NCBI RefSeq assembly: GCF_013283665.1
Contig: NZ_JABEKU010000002.1
Coordinates: 1,920,863-1,984,862 of the forward strand
Reading direction: 5' to 3'
DNA: 64,000 nt
Source: Ensifer sesbaniae
GTDB taxonomy: Bacteria > Pseudomonadota > Alphaproteobacteria > Rhizobiales > Rhizobiaceae
Shown here: in pieces, positions 15,898 to 24,963 of the stretch
How positions within the stretch are numbered: position 1 is the first letter of the stretch
Layout of the letters: every line of letters starts with the position of its first letter
The notes under the pieces: generated by a model
The model's input: only the letters and a program-made list of their open reading frames with translations
Database searches by the model: none
Told to the model about the DNA's origin: nothing
Position numbers and translations under genes: made by a program

Positions 15898-18404
15898 GAG
15901 CGGGGCGCCTACTGCCGGTTGCTCTGATATCAGCGGCAACCCTTGCTTACGAAGTGCTGCTGATGCGGCTCTTTTCGATCATTCAATGGCATCAAATTGC
16001 CTATATGATCATAAGCATTGCCCTCCTGGGCTTTGGTGCGAGCGGTACGTTCGTTGCCTTGGCCCGCCGTCCTCTGGTGAAACGGTACTCGACCGCCTTC
16101 GCAGCGTCGGCAGCGCTGTTCGGCATTACTGCGGTCGCCAGCTTCGCGGGTGCTGAACGCCTGCCGTTCAACGCGCTCGAGGTCGTCTGGAATCCGGGCC
16201 AGCTCGGTTGGCTCGCTGCCAGCTATGCACTGCTCATCCTGCCGTTCTTTTTTGGTGCAACCTGTATCGGCCTTGCCTTCAGTCGCCATCCTGGCCAGAT
16301 CGGACGCGTCTATGCCTTCGACCTGGTCGGCGCTGGGGTCGGCGCACTGGGTATCATCGGACTGTTGTTCCTGGTCTTTCCCTCTGTGGCACTGCGCTAC
16401 ATCGCGGCGTTGGCATTTGCGGCGGCTGCCCTCGCCGCGACAGGCATGGCTCGCCGTCGGCGGTTCGCCGCGGGCAGCCTTTGGCTTGCAGCCGCGGTCG
16501 TCGCGGTGTGGCTGCCACCGTCCTTTACGGCCACCGCACCGCACATGTCGCAGTACAAGGGCCTAAGCCTGGCTCTCGACGTCCCAAGCGCGCAGATGGT
16601 CGAAGAGCGATCAAGCCCGCTCGGACTACTGACAGTCGTGGCAAGCCCGAGCGTCCCTTTCCGGCACGCGCCGGGCCTCAGCCTCGCCAACACCCAAGAG
16701 CCGCCCGCGCAACTCGCCGTCTTCAGCGATGGCGATGGTATTACGGCGATGACCGCCTATAGCGGCGATCCGGCGACCGTCGCCTATCTCGAGCGGACAA
16801 CGGCGGCGCTCCCGTACCGAATGCTTGCGCGGCCGCGCGTGCTGGTCCTCGGTGCTGGTGGCGGCGAGCAGGTGCTGCTGGCGCTACGCGCCGGAGCCAA
16901 CATCGTGGACGCTGTAGAGATCAACCCGCAGATGATCGACCTGGCTCGCAATCGTTTCGCGAAGTTCATCGGCGGCATCTTCAGCCTTCCGCACGTGCAT
17001 CTGCATCTAGCCGAGGCGCGCGCCTTCGCTGCGTCCGCTGGTGAGCGTTACGACCTGATCCAGATGCCGCTCCTTGACTCCTTCAGCGCGGCCGCGGCCG
17101 GGGTACAAAGCATGCATGAGAACTACACCTACACCGTGGAGGCACTGCGGGATTACCTGGCGGTACTGAAACCAGATGGCATCGTCGCCGTCACGCGCTG
17201 GCTACGGGCGCCTCCGCGCGACATCCTCAAGCTATTCGCCACCGCTATCGCCGCGCTTGACGCGGATGGCGTGTCCCAGCCCGGCCGGCACCTGGCGCTG
17301 ATCCGGAGCTGGAATACCGCAACCCTGCTCGTCGCCAAGTCGTCCTTTAGCAGTGAGGACGTCGCAGCCATTCGCGCCTTCGCGGCCGAGAATTTCTTTG
17401 ATGTCTCCTGGGTGCCGGGCATCTCCGCGAGCGACGTGAACCGCTACAATCAACTCGACCAGGAATATCTCTACGAGGGAGCCCTCGCTCTCATCGGCCC
17501 TGAGAGAGCCGACTTCACCGAGCGCTACAAGTTCAACATCGTGCCGGCCACTGACAATAAGCCCTATTTCTTCGACTTTTTCCGTTGGCAAGCCCTGCCC
17601 GAACTCCTGAAGCTGCGCACTCAAGGAGGGGCAGCGATGCTCGACTGGGGCTACCTGATCCTGGCGGCGACGCTCGTGCAGGCCGCGATCATAAGTGCCG
17701 TCCTGATCCTGCTGCCGCTCTGGCTTCGCCGGCGCGCGCTCGGGAGTGCCGTACCCCGGCTGCGCTTCGGGCTTTATTTTTTTGCCTTGGGCCTAGCCTT
17801 CCTGTTCATCGAGATCGCCTTCATCCAGCGCTTCGTGCTGTTCCTCGGCCACCCGCTCTACGCCGTCGCTGTTGTGCTTGCGGGTTTCCTTGTCTTCGCA
17901 GGTCTCGGTAGCACCCTGGCCGCACGCTGGGTGGTGGCGGTCGGAAGCGGATCGGCAGTGCGCGGCATAACCCTCGCTGTCGTGGTGATCGCATTCCTGG
18001 CTGGGAGCTACCTGCTCGCGCTGCCCGTGATATTCGAACGGCTGCTGATACTTCCGGATGCCGCGAAGATCGCAATCGCGCTCCTCCTCATAGCGCCGCT
18101 CGCTGTCTTCATGGGCATGCCGTTCCCCCTCGGCCTCGGCCACATCGGCGCATGCTCGGAGGAATTTCTTCCCTGGGCGTGGGGGATCAATGGCTGTGCG
18201 TCGGTGCTGAGCGCGATCCTCGCCGCACTGCTTGCAACGCATATCGGGTTCACGGGTGTCGTGACTATAGCCACGATCCTTTATCTTGCCGCGCCGGCTT
18301 TACTCGCCGGGTCGTGGTATCGACACGATCAGCGGACGTCGCAAGGCTCTATTTCAAATCTGAACCGTTCGCGAGATAAGCGGAATGGCCCCTCCCGCAA
18401 CTGA
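15894..18404 (+). CDS. Large polytopic membrane protein with spermidine-synthase-like methyltransferase-fold domain
   Basis: An 836-residue fusion. About residues 1-210 hold six or so membrane spans (start LLPVALISAATLAYEVLLMR), residues about 240-560 hold a Rossmann domain of the spermidine-synthase type (VLVLGAGGGEQVLLALRAGA, then DAVEINPQMIDLARNRF), and about residues 575-820 hold a second group of spans ending in an MGMPFPLGL region. A soluble catalytic-like domain between two membrane blocks is known from fused spermine/spermidine-synthase-like MFS proteins of unknown function. It is translationally coupled to the exported isoaspartyl methyltransferase, so the pair may act together on the cell envelope. 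Its substrate is unknown. Confidence 0.75.
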   Translation: MRAGRLLPVALISAATLAYEVLLMRLFSIIQWHQIAYMIISIALLGFGASGTFVALARRPLVKRYSTAFAASAALFGITAVASFAGAERLPFNALEVVWNPGQLGWLAASYALLILPFFFGATCIGLAFSRHPGQIGRVYAFDLVGAGVGALGIIGLLFLVFPSVALRYIAALAFAAAALAATGMARRRRFAAGSLWLAAAVVAVWLPPSFTATAPHMSQYKGLSLALDVPSAQMVEERSSPLGLLTVVASPSVPFRHAPGLSLANTQEPPAQLAVFSDGDGITAMTAYSGDPATVAYLERTTAALPYRMLARPRVLVLGAGGGEQVLLALRAGANIVDAVEINPQMIDLARNRFAKFIGGIFSLPHVHLHLAEARAFAASAGERYDLIQMPLLDSFSAAAAGVQSMHENYTYTVEALRDYLAVLKPDGIVAVTRWLRAPPRDILKLFATAIAALDADGVSQPGRHLALIRSWNTATLLVAKSSFSSEDVAAIRAFAAENFFDVSWVPGISASDVNRYNQLDQEYLYEGALALIGPERADFTERYKFNIVPATDNKPYFFDFFRWQALPELLKLRTQGGAAMLDWGYLILAATLVQAAIISAVLILLPLWLRRRALGSAVPRLRFGLYFFALGLAFLFIEIAFIQRFVLFLGHPLYAVAVVLAGFLVFAGLGSTLAARWVVAVGSGSAVRGITLAVVVIAFLAGSYLLALPVIFERLLILPDAAKIAIALLLIAPLAVFMGMPFPLGLGHIGACSEEFLPWAWGINGCASVLSAILAALLATHIGFTGVVTIATILYLAAPALLAGSWYRHDQRTSQGSISNLNRSRDKRNGPSRN

Positions 18405-18625
18405 TGTTGGCACACCGTTCGATGCCAATCGCGGCGTGCGACGTAAGCTTGTGCAAACAGGTGGAAGGCGCCTCAAGCAGTCGAACGGCGTCCAAGACAC
18501 GAGGCGAGGGGGCCGTGCACCCCTTTCTTCTCGCCCACCCTCAGCTATTTGTCCAAGAAAGATCCCGCTCGGCTAGCAGAAGGCGTGGTTCATTGCCTTT
18601 CGGCCCAGAGAACGGCGAGAGCGCC

Positions 18626-18874
18626 ATGCAAGTTCAGGTCGAAACCTTCGTGGACGAAGGTGGTGTCAAGAAGCTCCGACGATTTTACCTCAACGGCCGG
18701 CAGATCGATGTGGTCGAAAACCTCGATCAGTGGCATGGCGCCGATTACCGCTACTTCAAGGTCAGGGGCAGCGAGGGTGACGTTTACATTTTGTATCTGG
18801 ACGAATTTCTTACGCAGTGGGCGCTGACGATGTATCAACGTTCGCAACCGCCGGACTCCCGCGGCACCCTATGA
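18626..18874 (+). CDS. Small hypothetical protein, 82 residues
   Basis: A small soluble protein starting MQVQVETFVDEGGVKKLRRF and containing LNGRQIDVVENLDQWHGADY, then FKVRGSEGDVYIL. Its regular alternation of hydrophobic and polar residues suggests a beta-rich fold. I recognise the pattern as a conserved small hypothetical protein of rhizobia, with no known function. The ATG at 18626 is preceded by a GAGAG tract. It lies alone, 222 bases after the large membrane protein, and is followed by 230 bases before the ABC ATPase. Confidence 0.7.
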   Translation: MQVQVETFVDEGGVKKLRRFYLNGRQIDVVENLDQWHGADYRYFKVRGSEGDVYILYLDEFLTQWALTMYQRSQPPDSRGTL

Positions 18875-19104
18875 CACATTGTCGGCTTTTCAAGTGGGGC
18901 ATCAGCCCGGTCCGGGCCCCGGGGTCAAGCTCATCCCCGAACAAGCGGTAAGACGGCCGAAAACAGTTTTGTATCCTTCGGGAGACGAGCCGTTTGCGAT
19001 GAACCTGACGTACGACTCGGTCAGTATTCGCATCTCCGCACTGTCGGCCTTTCCAAGCGGCCGTGGAGAATTAAATATGTGCTATCGTCCTGATCTTGGC
19101 CGCC

Positions 19105-19761
19105 ATGGTGATCGCTCTCCGCAACGTTAGAAAATCCTATGAGACTGCCGAAGGGCGGCTCGAAGTGTTGAGAGGGGTCAATCTCGATCTCGACCAAGGA
19201 GACAGCGTTGCCCTGACAGGGGAGTCGGGTAGCGGAAAGAGCACCCTCCTGCATCTCGTAGCCGGTCTCGACCGTCCGGATTCAGGCGAGATCGTGATCG
19301 GGGGCCGAGACATCTCCAAGCTGAATGACCGGGAACGCGCTGCTTACAGGCGAACAGAAGTCGGCCTCGTATTTCAGCAGTTCAATCTTGTCCCGTCACT
19401 AGACGTGGCCGCGAACATCGCGTTCCATGCCAAGCTAGCGGGGCGCCATGATCCCCCGTGGGAAAATGAACTCGTGGCCCGCCTCGGAATCGGGACATTG
19501 CTGACCAGATATCCTGAGCAGCTTTCCATCGGACAACAGCAGCGGGTGGCGGTCGGACGAACCCTTGCCGCGCGTCCCGGCCTAGTCCTGGCGGACGAAC
19601 CCACAGGAAACCTGGACGAGGCCAATGGAGACGCTGTCCTGGAACTGATGCTCTCGCTGTCGAAGGGAACCGGATCGACACTGCTCCTGGTGACACACTC
19701 GCAAAGACTGGCGGATAGGCTCGACCGGCAGCTGCATTTGCGGTCCGGGAAGATCGAATGA
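19105..19761 (+). CDS. ABC transporter ATP-binding protein, LolD/MacB type
   Basis: A 218-residue ATPase with all motifs: Walker A GESGSGKST, Q-loop VFQQFNLVPSL, signature LSIGQQQRVAVGR (LSIGQ instead of LSGGQ), Walker B LVLADEPTGNLDE and switch histidine LLVTHSQR. This subfamily energises FtsX-type permeases that move lipids, lipoproteins or peptides rather than import solutes. It overlaps the next permease gene by four bases. TTG 19096 is an alternative start; no clear ribosome binding site is seen for either. The order ATPase, permease, AttH-like protein matches Agrobacterium att-type ABC systems. Confidence 0.9.
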   Translation: MVIALRNVRKSYETAEGRLEVLRGVNLDLDQGDSVALTGESGSGKSTLLHLVAGLDRPDSGEIVIGGRDISKLNDRERAAYRRTEVGLVFQQFNLVPSLDVAANIAFHAKLAGRHDPPWENELVARLGIGTLLTRYPEQLSIGQQQRVAVGRTLAARPGLVLADEPTGNLDEANGDAVLELMLSLSKGTGSTLLLVTHSQRLADRLDRQLHLRSGKIE

Positions 19762-22169
19762 AGATGTGGACCGCAGCCACGGCACTTCTGTCCCACTGGC
19801 GACGACGACCGCTGCAGCTCGGCACTCTCTTGTCCGGCCTGGCGCTGGCAACGGCCCTGTGGACCGGAGTGCAGGCGATCAACGCAGAAGCCCGCGCGAG
19901 CTACAGCCGCGCCGCGGCTGTGCTCGACCAGAACGGATTGGCGAACCTGGTTTCTCCAAACGGCAGCCCGATTCCTCAATCCGCCTTCGTGCGGCTCAGG
20001 CGGGCGGGCTGGAACGTATCACCAGTTTTGGAGGGAGACTATCGGTTCGGTGTCACCCGGTTAAAGGTGATCGGCATCGAGCCACTGACGATGCCCGCGC
20101 AGACTAACACCGTCGATCTGGGAATTGGCGGAGACTTGCTTTCCTTCATCACGCCGCCGGGCATGTTGGTCGTCTCTCCCGCAACAGCGGAGAAATTGCG
20201 CGGACAGACCGACCTCGCGCTGCGTATTTCGGATCGGATGCTGGACGGCGCCGCCTTCATCGATATCGGTATGGCCCAGAGGCTATTGAGAAGAGAGGGC
20301 GAACTCAGTCGGATTGTGATCGCCGAAAACCAACGTTCCGGTCTGGAACCACTTGAGAAGGTTGTTCCAACGCTCTCAGTTCGCGAGCCGAATGCAGAAA
20401 CCGACGTCGAGCATCTAACCGAGAGTTTCCATCTCAATTTGACGGCCTTCGGTTTTCTCGCCTTCGCGGTGGGGCTGTTCATTGTGTATTCGACGATCGG
20501 TCTTGCCTTCGAGCAACGGCGGCCGACCTTCAGAACGCTTCGCTGCCTCGGCGTTTCGTTGCGTGCGCTTGCCGTTCTGCTGCTCGCCGAGCTTGTCTTT
20601 TTCGCGCTTTCCGCCGGGGCAGTCGGCGTCGCGATCGGATATCTGGTCGCGTCGCTGTTGCTGCCCGGAGTGGCCGCAACCCTGGAAGGACTCTACGGAG
20701 CCAGCGTGCCTGGCACGCTTTCCCTGCGTCCGGAGTGGTGGATTTCTGGTTTTGCCATCGCGGTGGCCGGAACATTGGTTTCGTCGGCACAGAGCATGTT
20801 GCGCTTGACGAGGGTGCCTTTGCTCGCGGCGGCCCAGCCCCAGACCTGGGGGCGATCGTGGCAAGCGGGGCGGCGGTTTCAGGTACTAGCCGCAGCCGTT
20901 TTGCTAGCCCTTTCGGGAACTCTTCTTCTGTGGGCTGAAGGACTCGCGGCGGGCTTTGCCATACTTGGCTGCCTTCTGCTCGGGGCGTCGCTGCTTCTCC
21001 CCACCGTGCTCTCTGGATTCTTCACCGTGATGCAGCGGACGTCTTCGTGCGCGCTTGTCAGGTGGTTCTGGGCGGATGCGCGGCAGCAACTCCCCGGACT
21101 TTCCCTTGCGCTCATGGCGTTGCTTCTTGCGCTGGCGGCAAACGTCGGCGTTGGAACCATGGTGTCGAGCTTCCGTCTCACGTTCGTCGGCTGGCTCGAC
21201 CAACGCCTCGCCGCCGAGCTTTACGTCGCGGCCCGGAATGAGGGCGAGGCAGACAGGCTCAGGACATGGCTTGCAACGAAGGTGGATTCGTTGTTGCCGA
21301 TCTCCAGCGTAGATGCCGAGATCCGGGGGCAACCGATGCAGATCTTCGGTGTCGTTGACGATCCGACCTACAGGAAGCACTGGCCCCTGATCATTGGCAT
21401 GCCGGACGTCTGGGATCGGGTGGCGTCCGGTCAAGGCGTACTGGTCAACGAACAGTTTTGGAGGCGGGACCAGCTCCGCATCGGCGATCAGCTAGAACTG
21501 GCGGGTGACTGGAGGGCGGCGGTTGTCGGGGTCTATTCGGATTACGGAAACCCAAAGGGCCAGGTCATCGCCGGATTAAACGCCCTTACCTCTCGCTACC
21601 CGCAAGTCTCGCGCCTGCGCTACGGTCTGCGGATCCAGCCTGATCAGGTCGCGGACCTACGATCAAGGCTCTCGGACGAATTCGGCCTACCACCCGGTAA
21701 CGTCGTCGATCAAGCGGCACTGAAGGAACAGTCACGGCGGATCTTCGATCGCACATTCCTGGTTACGGGCGCGTTGAACATTTTCACGCTCGGGGTTGCG
21801 GCATTGGCTATGTTCTCGAGCCTCTTCACGCTTTCGGAAATGCGCCTCCCGCAGCTTGCGCCCGTGTGGGCCCTGGGGGTCACGAGACGCGATCTCGCTC
21901 TTCTTGAAGTTCTAAGGACGCTGGTGCTCTGGCTGGCGACATTTATTGCCGCTCTGCCCCTCGGTCTGGCGCTGGCGTGGGTGCTTCTCGCGGTGGTGAA
22001 CGTCGAAGCTTTCGGCTGGCGTCTGCCTATGTATATCTTTCCTTACGAGTGGATCAGGCTCGGACTCGTCGCACTCGCCGCTGCGGTCGTTTCCGCGTTG
22101 ATTCCGCTTCGCCGACTGACAGGACTCGCGCCATCGGAACTTCTGAAGGTATTCGCCAATGAGCGTTAG
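19758..22169 (+). CDS. FtsX-type ABC transporter permease
   Basis: An 803-residue permease with two FtsX blocks: membrane spans around residues 235-255, 280-310 and 345-360, more in the 375-475 region, and a final C-terminal group of three spans after residue 670. Large soluble extracytoplasmic domains lie between residues 45-230 and 490-670. The conserved FtsX-style stretch LMALLLALAANVGVGTMVSSF is visible. The architecture matches DevC/YbbP/AttG-like exporters that act with a LolD-type ATPase. It overlaps the downstream lipocalin-like gene by 11 bases. Confidence 0.87.
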   Translation: MKMWTAATALLSHWRRRPLQLGTLLSGLALATALWTGVQAINAEARASYSRAAAVLDQNGLANLVSPNGSPIPQSAFVRLRRAGWNVSPVLEGDYRFGVTRLKVIGIEPLTMPAQTNTVDLGIGGDLLSFITPPGMLVVSPATAEKLRGQTDLALRISDRMLDGAAFIDIGMAQRLLRREGELSRIVIAENQRSGLEPLEKVVPTLSVREPNAETDVEHLTESFHLNLTAFGFLAFAVGLFIVYSTIGLAFEQRRPTFRTLRCLGVSLRALAVLLLAELVFFALSAGAVGVAIGYLVASLLLPGVAATLEGLYGASVPGTLSLRPEWWISGFAIAVAGTLVSSAQSMLRLTRVPLLAAAQPQTWGRSWQAGRRFQVLAAAVLLALSGTLLLWAEGLAAGFAILGCLLLGASLLLPTVLSGFFTVMQRTSSCALVRWFWADARQQLPGLSLALMALLLALAANVGVGTMVSSFRLTFVGWLDQRLAAELYVAARNEGEADRLRTWLATKVDSLLPISSVDAEIRGQPMQIFGVVDDPTYRKHWPLIIGMPDVWDRVASGQGVLVNEQFWRRDQLRIGDQLELAGDWRAAVVGVYSDYGNPKGQVIAGLNALTSRYPQVSRLRYGLRIQPDQVADLRSRLSDEFGLPPGNVVDQAALKEQSRRIFDRTFLVTGALNIFTLGVAALAMFSSLFTLSEMRLPQLAPVWALGVTRRDLALLEVLRTLVLWLATFIAALPLGLALAWVLLAVVNVEAFGWRLPMYIFPYEWIRLGLVALAAAVVSALIPLRRLTGLAPSELLKVFANER

Positions 22170-23232
22170 ATCGATTGCGATCGCTTTTGCGGTGACGACC
22201 ATGGTCAGCTTGTCCGGAAGCCATGCGGCCTCCGAGGGCTTTGGTGACCTCGGCTCGCCGGCGGAAGGATTTTCGGTGCCACGGCCCGGCCTGCTGTTTC
22301 GTTTCCCCGCCGACCACGGCCCACATCCGGACTTCCGGATCGAGTGGTGGTACCTGACGGCCAATCTTGAGGCCCCTGACGGAACTCAATACGGAGCGCA
22401 GTGGACCCTTTTCCGGTCAGCGCTGGCTCCGGGTGAGGCCAGAGAGTGGTCGAGCCCACAGCTCTGGATGGGGCATGCAGCCGTCACCTCTTCAAAGGAC
22501 CACTTCGTCTCAGAACGTATGTCCCGCGGGGGAGTGGGGCAGGCTGGAGTTGTCGCGGAGCCGTTTTCCGCCTGGATCGATGACTGGCAGATGAAGGGAC
22601 AAGCCGCCCCGGGAGCGGACCAATTGGCCGACCTCAGCCTGTCTGCGACGGCAGAGGAATTCGGCTATGAACTCCGCCTTTCGGCGACCGGTCCGCTGGT
22701 GCCACAGGGCGACAACGGCTATTCGCTGAAATCAGCGAAGGGACAGGCCAGCTACTACTATTCGCAACCATTCTATGCGGTCACCGGCTCGCTTTCGCTA
22801 CCGGCCGGCAATGTAGAGGTGACGGGGAAGGCTTGGCTTGACCGCGAGTGGTCGTCACAGCCGCTCGCGGAAGACCAGATCGGTTGGGATTGGTTCTCGC
22901 TGCATCTCGATACAGGCGAGAAGCTCATGGGCTTCCGTCTCAGAGATGAAGGAGAGGGATACACCTCCGCCACCTGGGTCACTGCCGACGGGCGACCGGA
23001 TCCCTTGCCCGCGGCGGCTCTCAAGATCGTTCCCGTGCGAACCGCGAAAGTCGCAGGGCGCCAAATTCCTGTTTCTTGGAATGTCCGGATTCCCAGTCGC
23101 GGCTTTGACGTCACAACCCAGCCTCTGAACGATCATGCGTGGATGTCAACGTCGGTACCGTATTGGGAAGGCCCGATCGTCTTCGACGGCAGCGTCAGTG
23201 GCAGGGGCTACCTGGAGATGACCGGGTACTAG
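22159..23232 (+). CDS. AttH-like secreted lipocalin-domain protein (carotenoid 1,2-hydratase-like)
   Basis: A 357-residue exported protein with a signal peptide (MSVRSIAIAFAVTTMVSLSG, cleavage near SHAAS). The motif DFRIEWWYLTANL and the later WLDREWSSQPL and GWDWFSLHLDTGEKLMGFRLR are typical of the AttH/CrtC-like lipocalin family. Homologues in Agrobacterium (AttH) sit with the same kind of ABC ATPase and permease. The family name carotenoid hydratase is historical, and no carotenoid genes are nearby. Its function is probably binding of a hydrophobic compound in the periplasm, which is inference. Confidence 0.85.
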   Translation: MSVRSIAIAFAVTTMVSLSGSHAASEGFGDLGSPAEGFSVPRPGLLFRFPADHGPHPDFRIEWWYLTANLEAPDGTQYGAQWTLFRSALAPGEAREWSSPQLWMGHAAVTSSKDHFVSERMSRGGVGQAGVVAEPFSAWIDDWQMKGQAAPGADQLADLSLSATAEEFGYELRLSATGPLVPQGDNGYSLKSAKGQASYYYSQPFYAVTGSLSLPAGNVEVTGKAWLDREWSSQPLAEDQIGWDWFSLHLDTGEKLMGFRLRDEGEGYTSATWVTADGRPDPLPAAALKIVPVRTAKVAGRQIPVSWNVRIPSRGFDVTTQPLNDHAWMSTSVPYWEGPIVFDGSVSGRGYLEMTGY

Positions 23233-23245
23233 CCCAAACCACAGG

Positions 23246-23349
23246 CTACAGCGCCGCGCGTCTTATCAGACGCGCAAAGGTCGCTGTAGGACTTTGATTT
23301 GCTGCATGTCTTCGTCCTTAAATCGAGGTCGATTCAAGGAGACATGCAG
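23246..23349. repeat. Sinorhizobium-type double-palindrome intergenic repeat
   Basis: Two nested hairpins lie side by side. The first has arms CTACAGCG (23246-23253) and CGCTGTAG (23282-23289) around an inner perfect stem GCGCGTCT/AGACGCGC (23256-23263, 23268-23275). The second has arms CTGCATGTC (23302-23310) and GACATGCAG (23341-23349) around an inner stem TCCTTAAATCGA/TCGATTCAAGGA with one mismatch. I recognise this as a dispersed palindromic repeat of Sinorhizobium genomes (from memory). Its place just after the AttH-like gene means it may also act as a terminator. Confidence 0.8.
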
Positions 23350-23730
23350 TAGCAGGAGGGGCAGGAGGCAGTTTCTATCGCACCGCCGGGCCTGCGGAGG
23401 GTTGCGGCATGCGCAATGGTTTCATCCCAGGAACGGTGCTTCACGTAGATGGCGATCAGCGCCTGGTCTGACCTCGGAGGTGTTCTCTGGTGATGCAGAG
23501 GAAAGCGTGTGTCACCGGGAATTGAATACGGCGGTGCCGCCACTCATCGTCACAGGTGTTGTCCGGCCCATACCACCCATGGAACGACGACACGGGCTGT
23601 TGCGTTAGCGATGTATGTCTTCCAGATTTGGAGCTTTGTTTTCAATAACGGATCAAATCATAGAGGCAGCATTTTCCAATAGATCAATCGGCGACAAGGT
23701 ATGTCGAGTGCATCGGTCGACGCATATCGG
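23350..23730. other. Intergenic stretch without recognisable gene
   Basis: The 381 bases between the palindromic repeat and the ybhB-like gene hold short overlapping frames only. None shows a motif or ribosome binding site. Confidence 0.45.
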
Positions 23731-24204
23731 TCACTTCCCTGTTTTGCCATAGGTGCCGACCAGCTCGGTTCCGGCAATGACGTGATCGCGCATTTGCGCT
23801 TCAATTTGGTCCTTGCTAGCCGCCGCCGATAGGGTGAGCCGGTCATCGAGTGCGTAGAGCTTGAAGAAGTAGCGGTGCACACCGATCGGAGGACAAGGGC
23901 CGCCATACGCATTGCTGTTCCACCCATTCCTCGCTGTCTGGGCGCCTGATGGCAGTTGCGAAATCCCTTCCACAAGCCCCTTCAGGTCGGGGGGCAGATT
24001 GAAAACAATCCAGTGTATCCATGTCATCTTCGGATGAGCAGGATCCGGTGCGTCCGGGTCGTCGACGATCAATACAAGGCTTTTGGTTCCGTTCGGAACG
24101 TCTGTCCATTCGAGAGGCGGGGAAATACCTTGCCCTTCGCAGGTGTAGCGCCTGGGAATGGTTCCGCCATTGTTAAAGGCGGGCGATGCGATAGTGAACG
24201 CCAT
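23731..24204 (-). CDS. YbhB/YbcL family (Raf kinase inhibitor-like) protein
   Basis: A 157-residue protein of the PEBP superfamily. Family marks include SPAFNNGGTIPRRYTCEGQG near the N terminus, LVLIVDDPDAPDP with the conserved anion-pocket aspartates, WIHWIVFNLPP, and GPCPPIGVHRYFF, all in the right order and spacing. The frame stays open to 24300, but the ATG at 24204 gives the standard MAFTIASPAF start. Bacterial members have no settled role. It stands alone on the minus strand in gene-poor DNA. Confidence 0.92.
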   Translation of the reverse strand: MAFTIASPAFNNGGTIPRRYTCEGQGISPPLEWTDVPNGTKSLVLIVDDPDAPDPAHPKMTWIHWIVFNLPPDLKGLVEGISQLPSGAQTARNGWNSNAYGGPCPPIGVHRYFFKLYALDDRLTLSAAASKDQIEAQMRDHVIAGTELVGTYGKTGK

Positions 24205-24963
24205 ATGGAGCCTCGGCGAATTCACGAAACCGTTTCGTTGCCCCTCACGATATACCCTTGCCCACGTAATCTGTGGGCGTCTCCAGACCAGTAACAGCAT
24301 CGGCCTATTGGTGCGCGATGTCCAGGGCGTCGACCCGAAACCTATAACGACACGCTTGCCTGCGTCAGCAAAATTAGCGCGAATGTCTGTCGATTATATC
24401 GGACATTTTCATAGGATCTTGGATGGACGAGGATGCCAACGCCCAACATATCGTGGGAGCGCAAATAGCTCCTTCGAATTGCGGGTTACGGTTCGAAACG
24501 CTTCAAGGCGAGGGATCGGAGAGATCCGAACTGAGCGGCATGTTGCCGGCTTCCAATCATCGCAGGCGGATGGAGTGTTCGCGTTACCGCCTTTGATCTG
24601 AACGTCCGTAAGCGGGAAGAACGGATCCTTAGTCGGCACGAATCCGAGCGTCTCAGTTGGGGCCGACTGCTGACTGTCCGCTGTCAGGTAAACTTGAGGG
24701 AGAGGGGCCATTCACACGGGTAAGGCTGACGGTATGCTCCGACTCCGGGTCGCCGCTCGCGTGTGCAGCTTCAAACCCTCCACGTGTCAACGGCCGGAGT
24801 AAATCCGGAGCCACTTGAGGCGCACGCATGCGGTTGCCCGGAGGAGTAGCTCAAGCGTGGTCTCATGCGTGCGGCGCGGTATTGCCGGATATTTCAGCCT
24901 GCCTCTCGGGCGCAGCTATGCTCGAGACGGTATTCTCCGAACCCGGGCGTGAAGGCGACATGC
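24205..24963. other. Long intergenic stretch; one doubtful 100-codon frame
   Basis: In 759 bases the only sizeable frame is a minus-strand one at 24409-24711, rich in Ser, Thr, Pro and Arg with no recognisable motif or ribosome binding site. I do not call it a gene. The stretch is probably decayed DNA. Confidence 0.4.

Noticed and set aside
24409-24711. Minus-strand frame of 100 codons as a possible gene
   Set aside because: No motif, no ribosome binding site and an unusual Ser/Thr/Pro/Arg composition; treated as non-coding.
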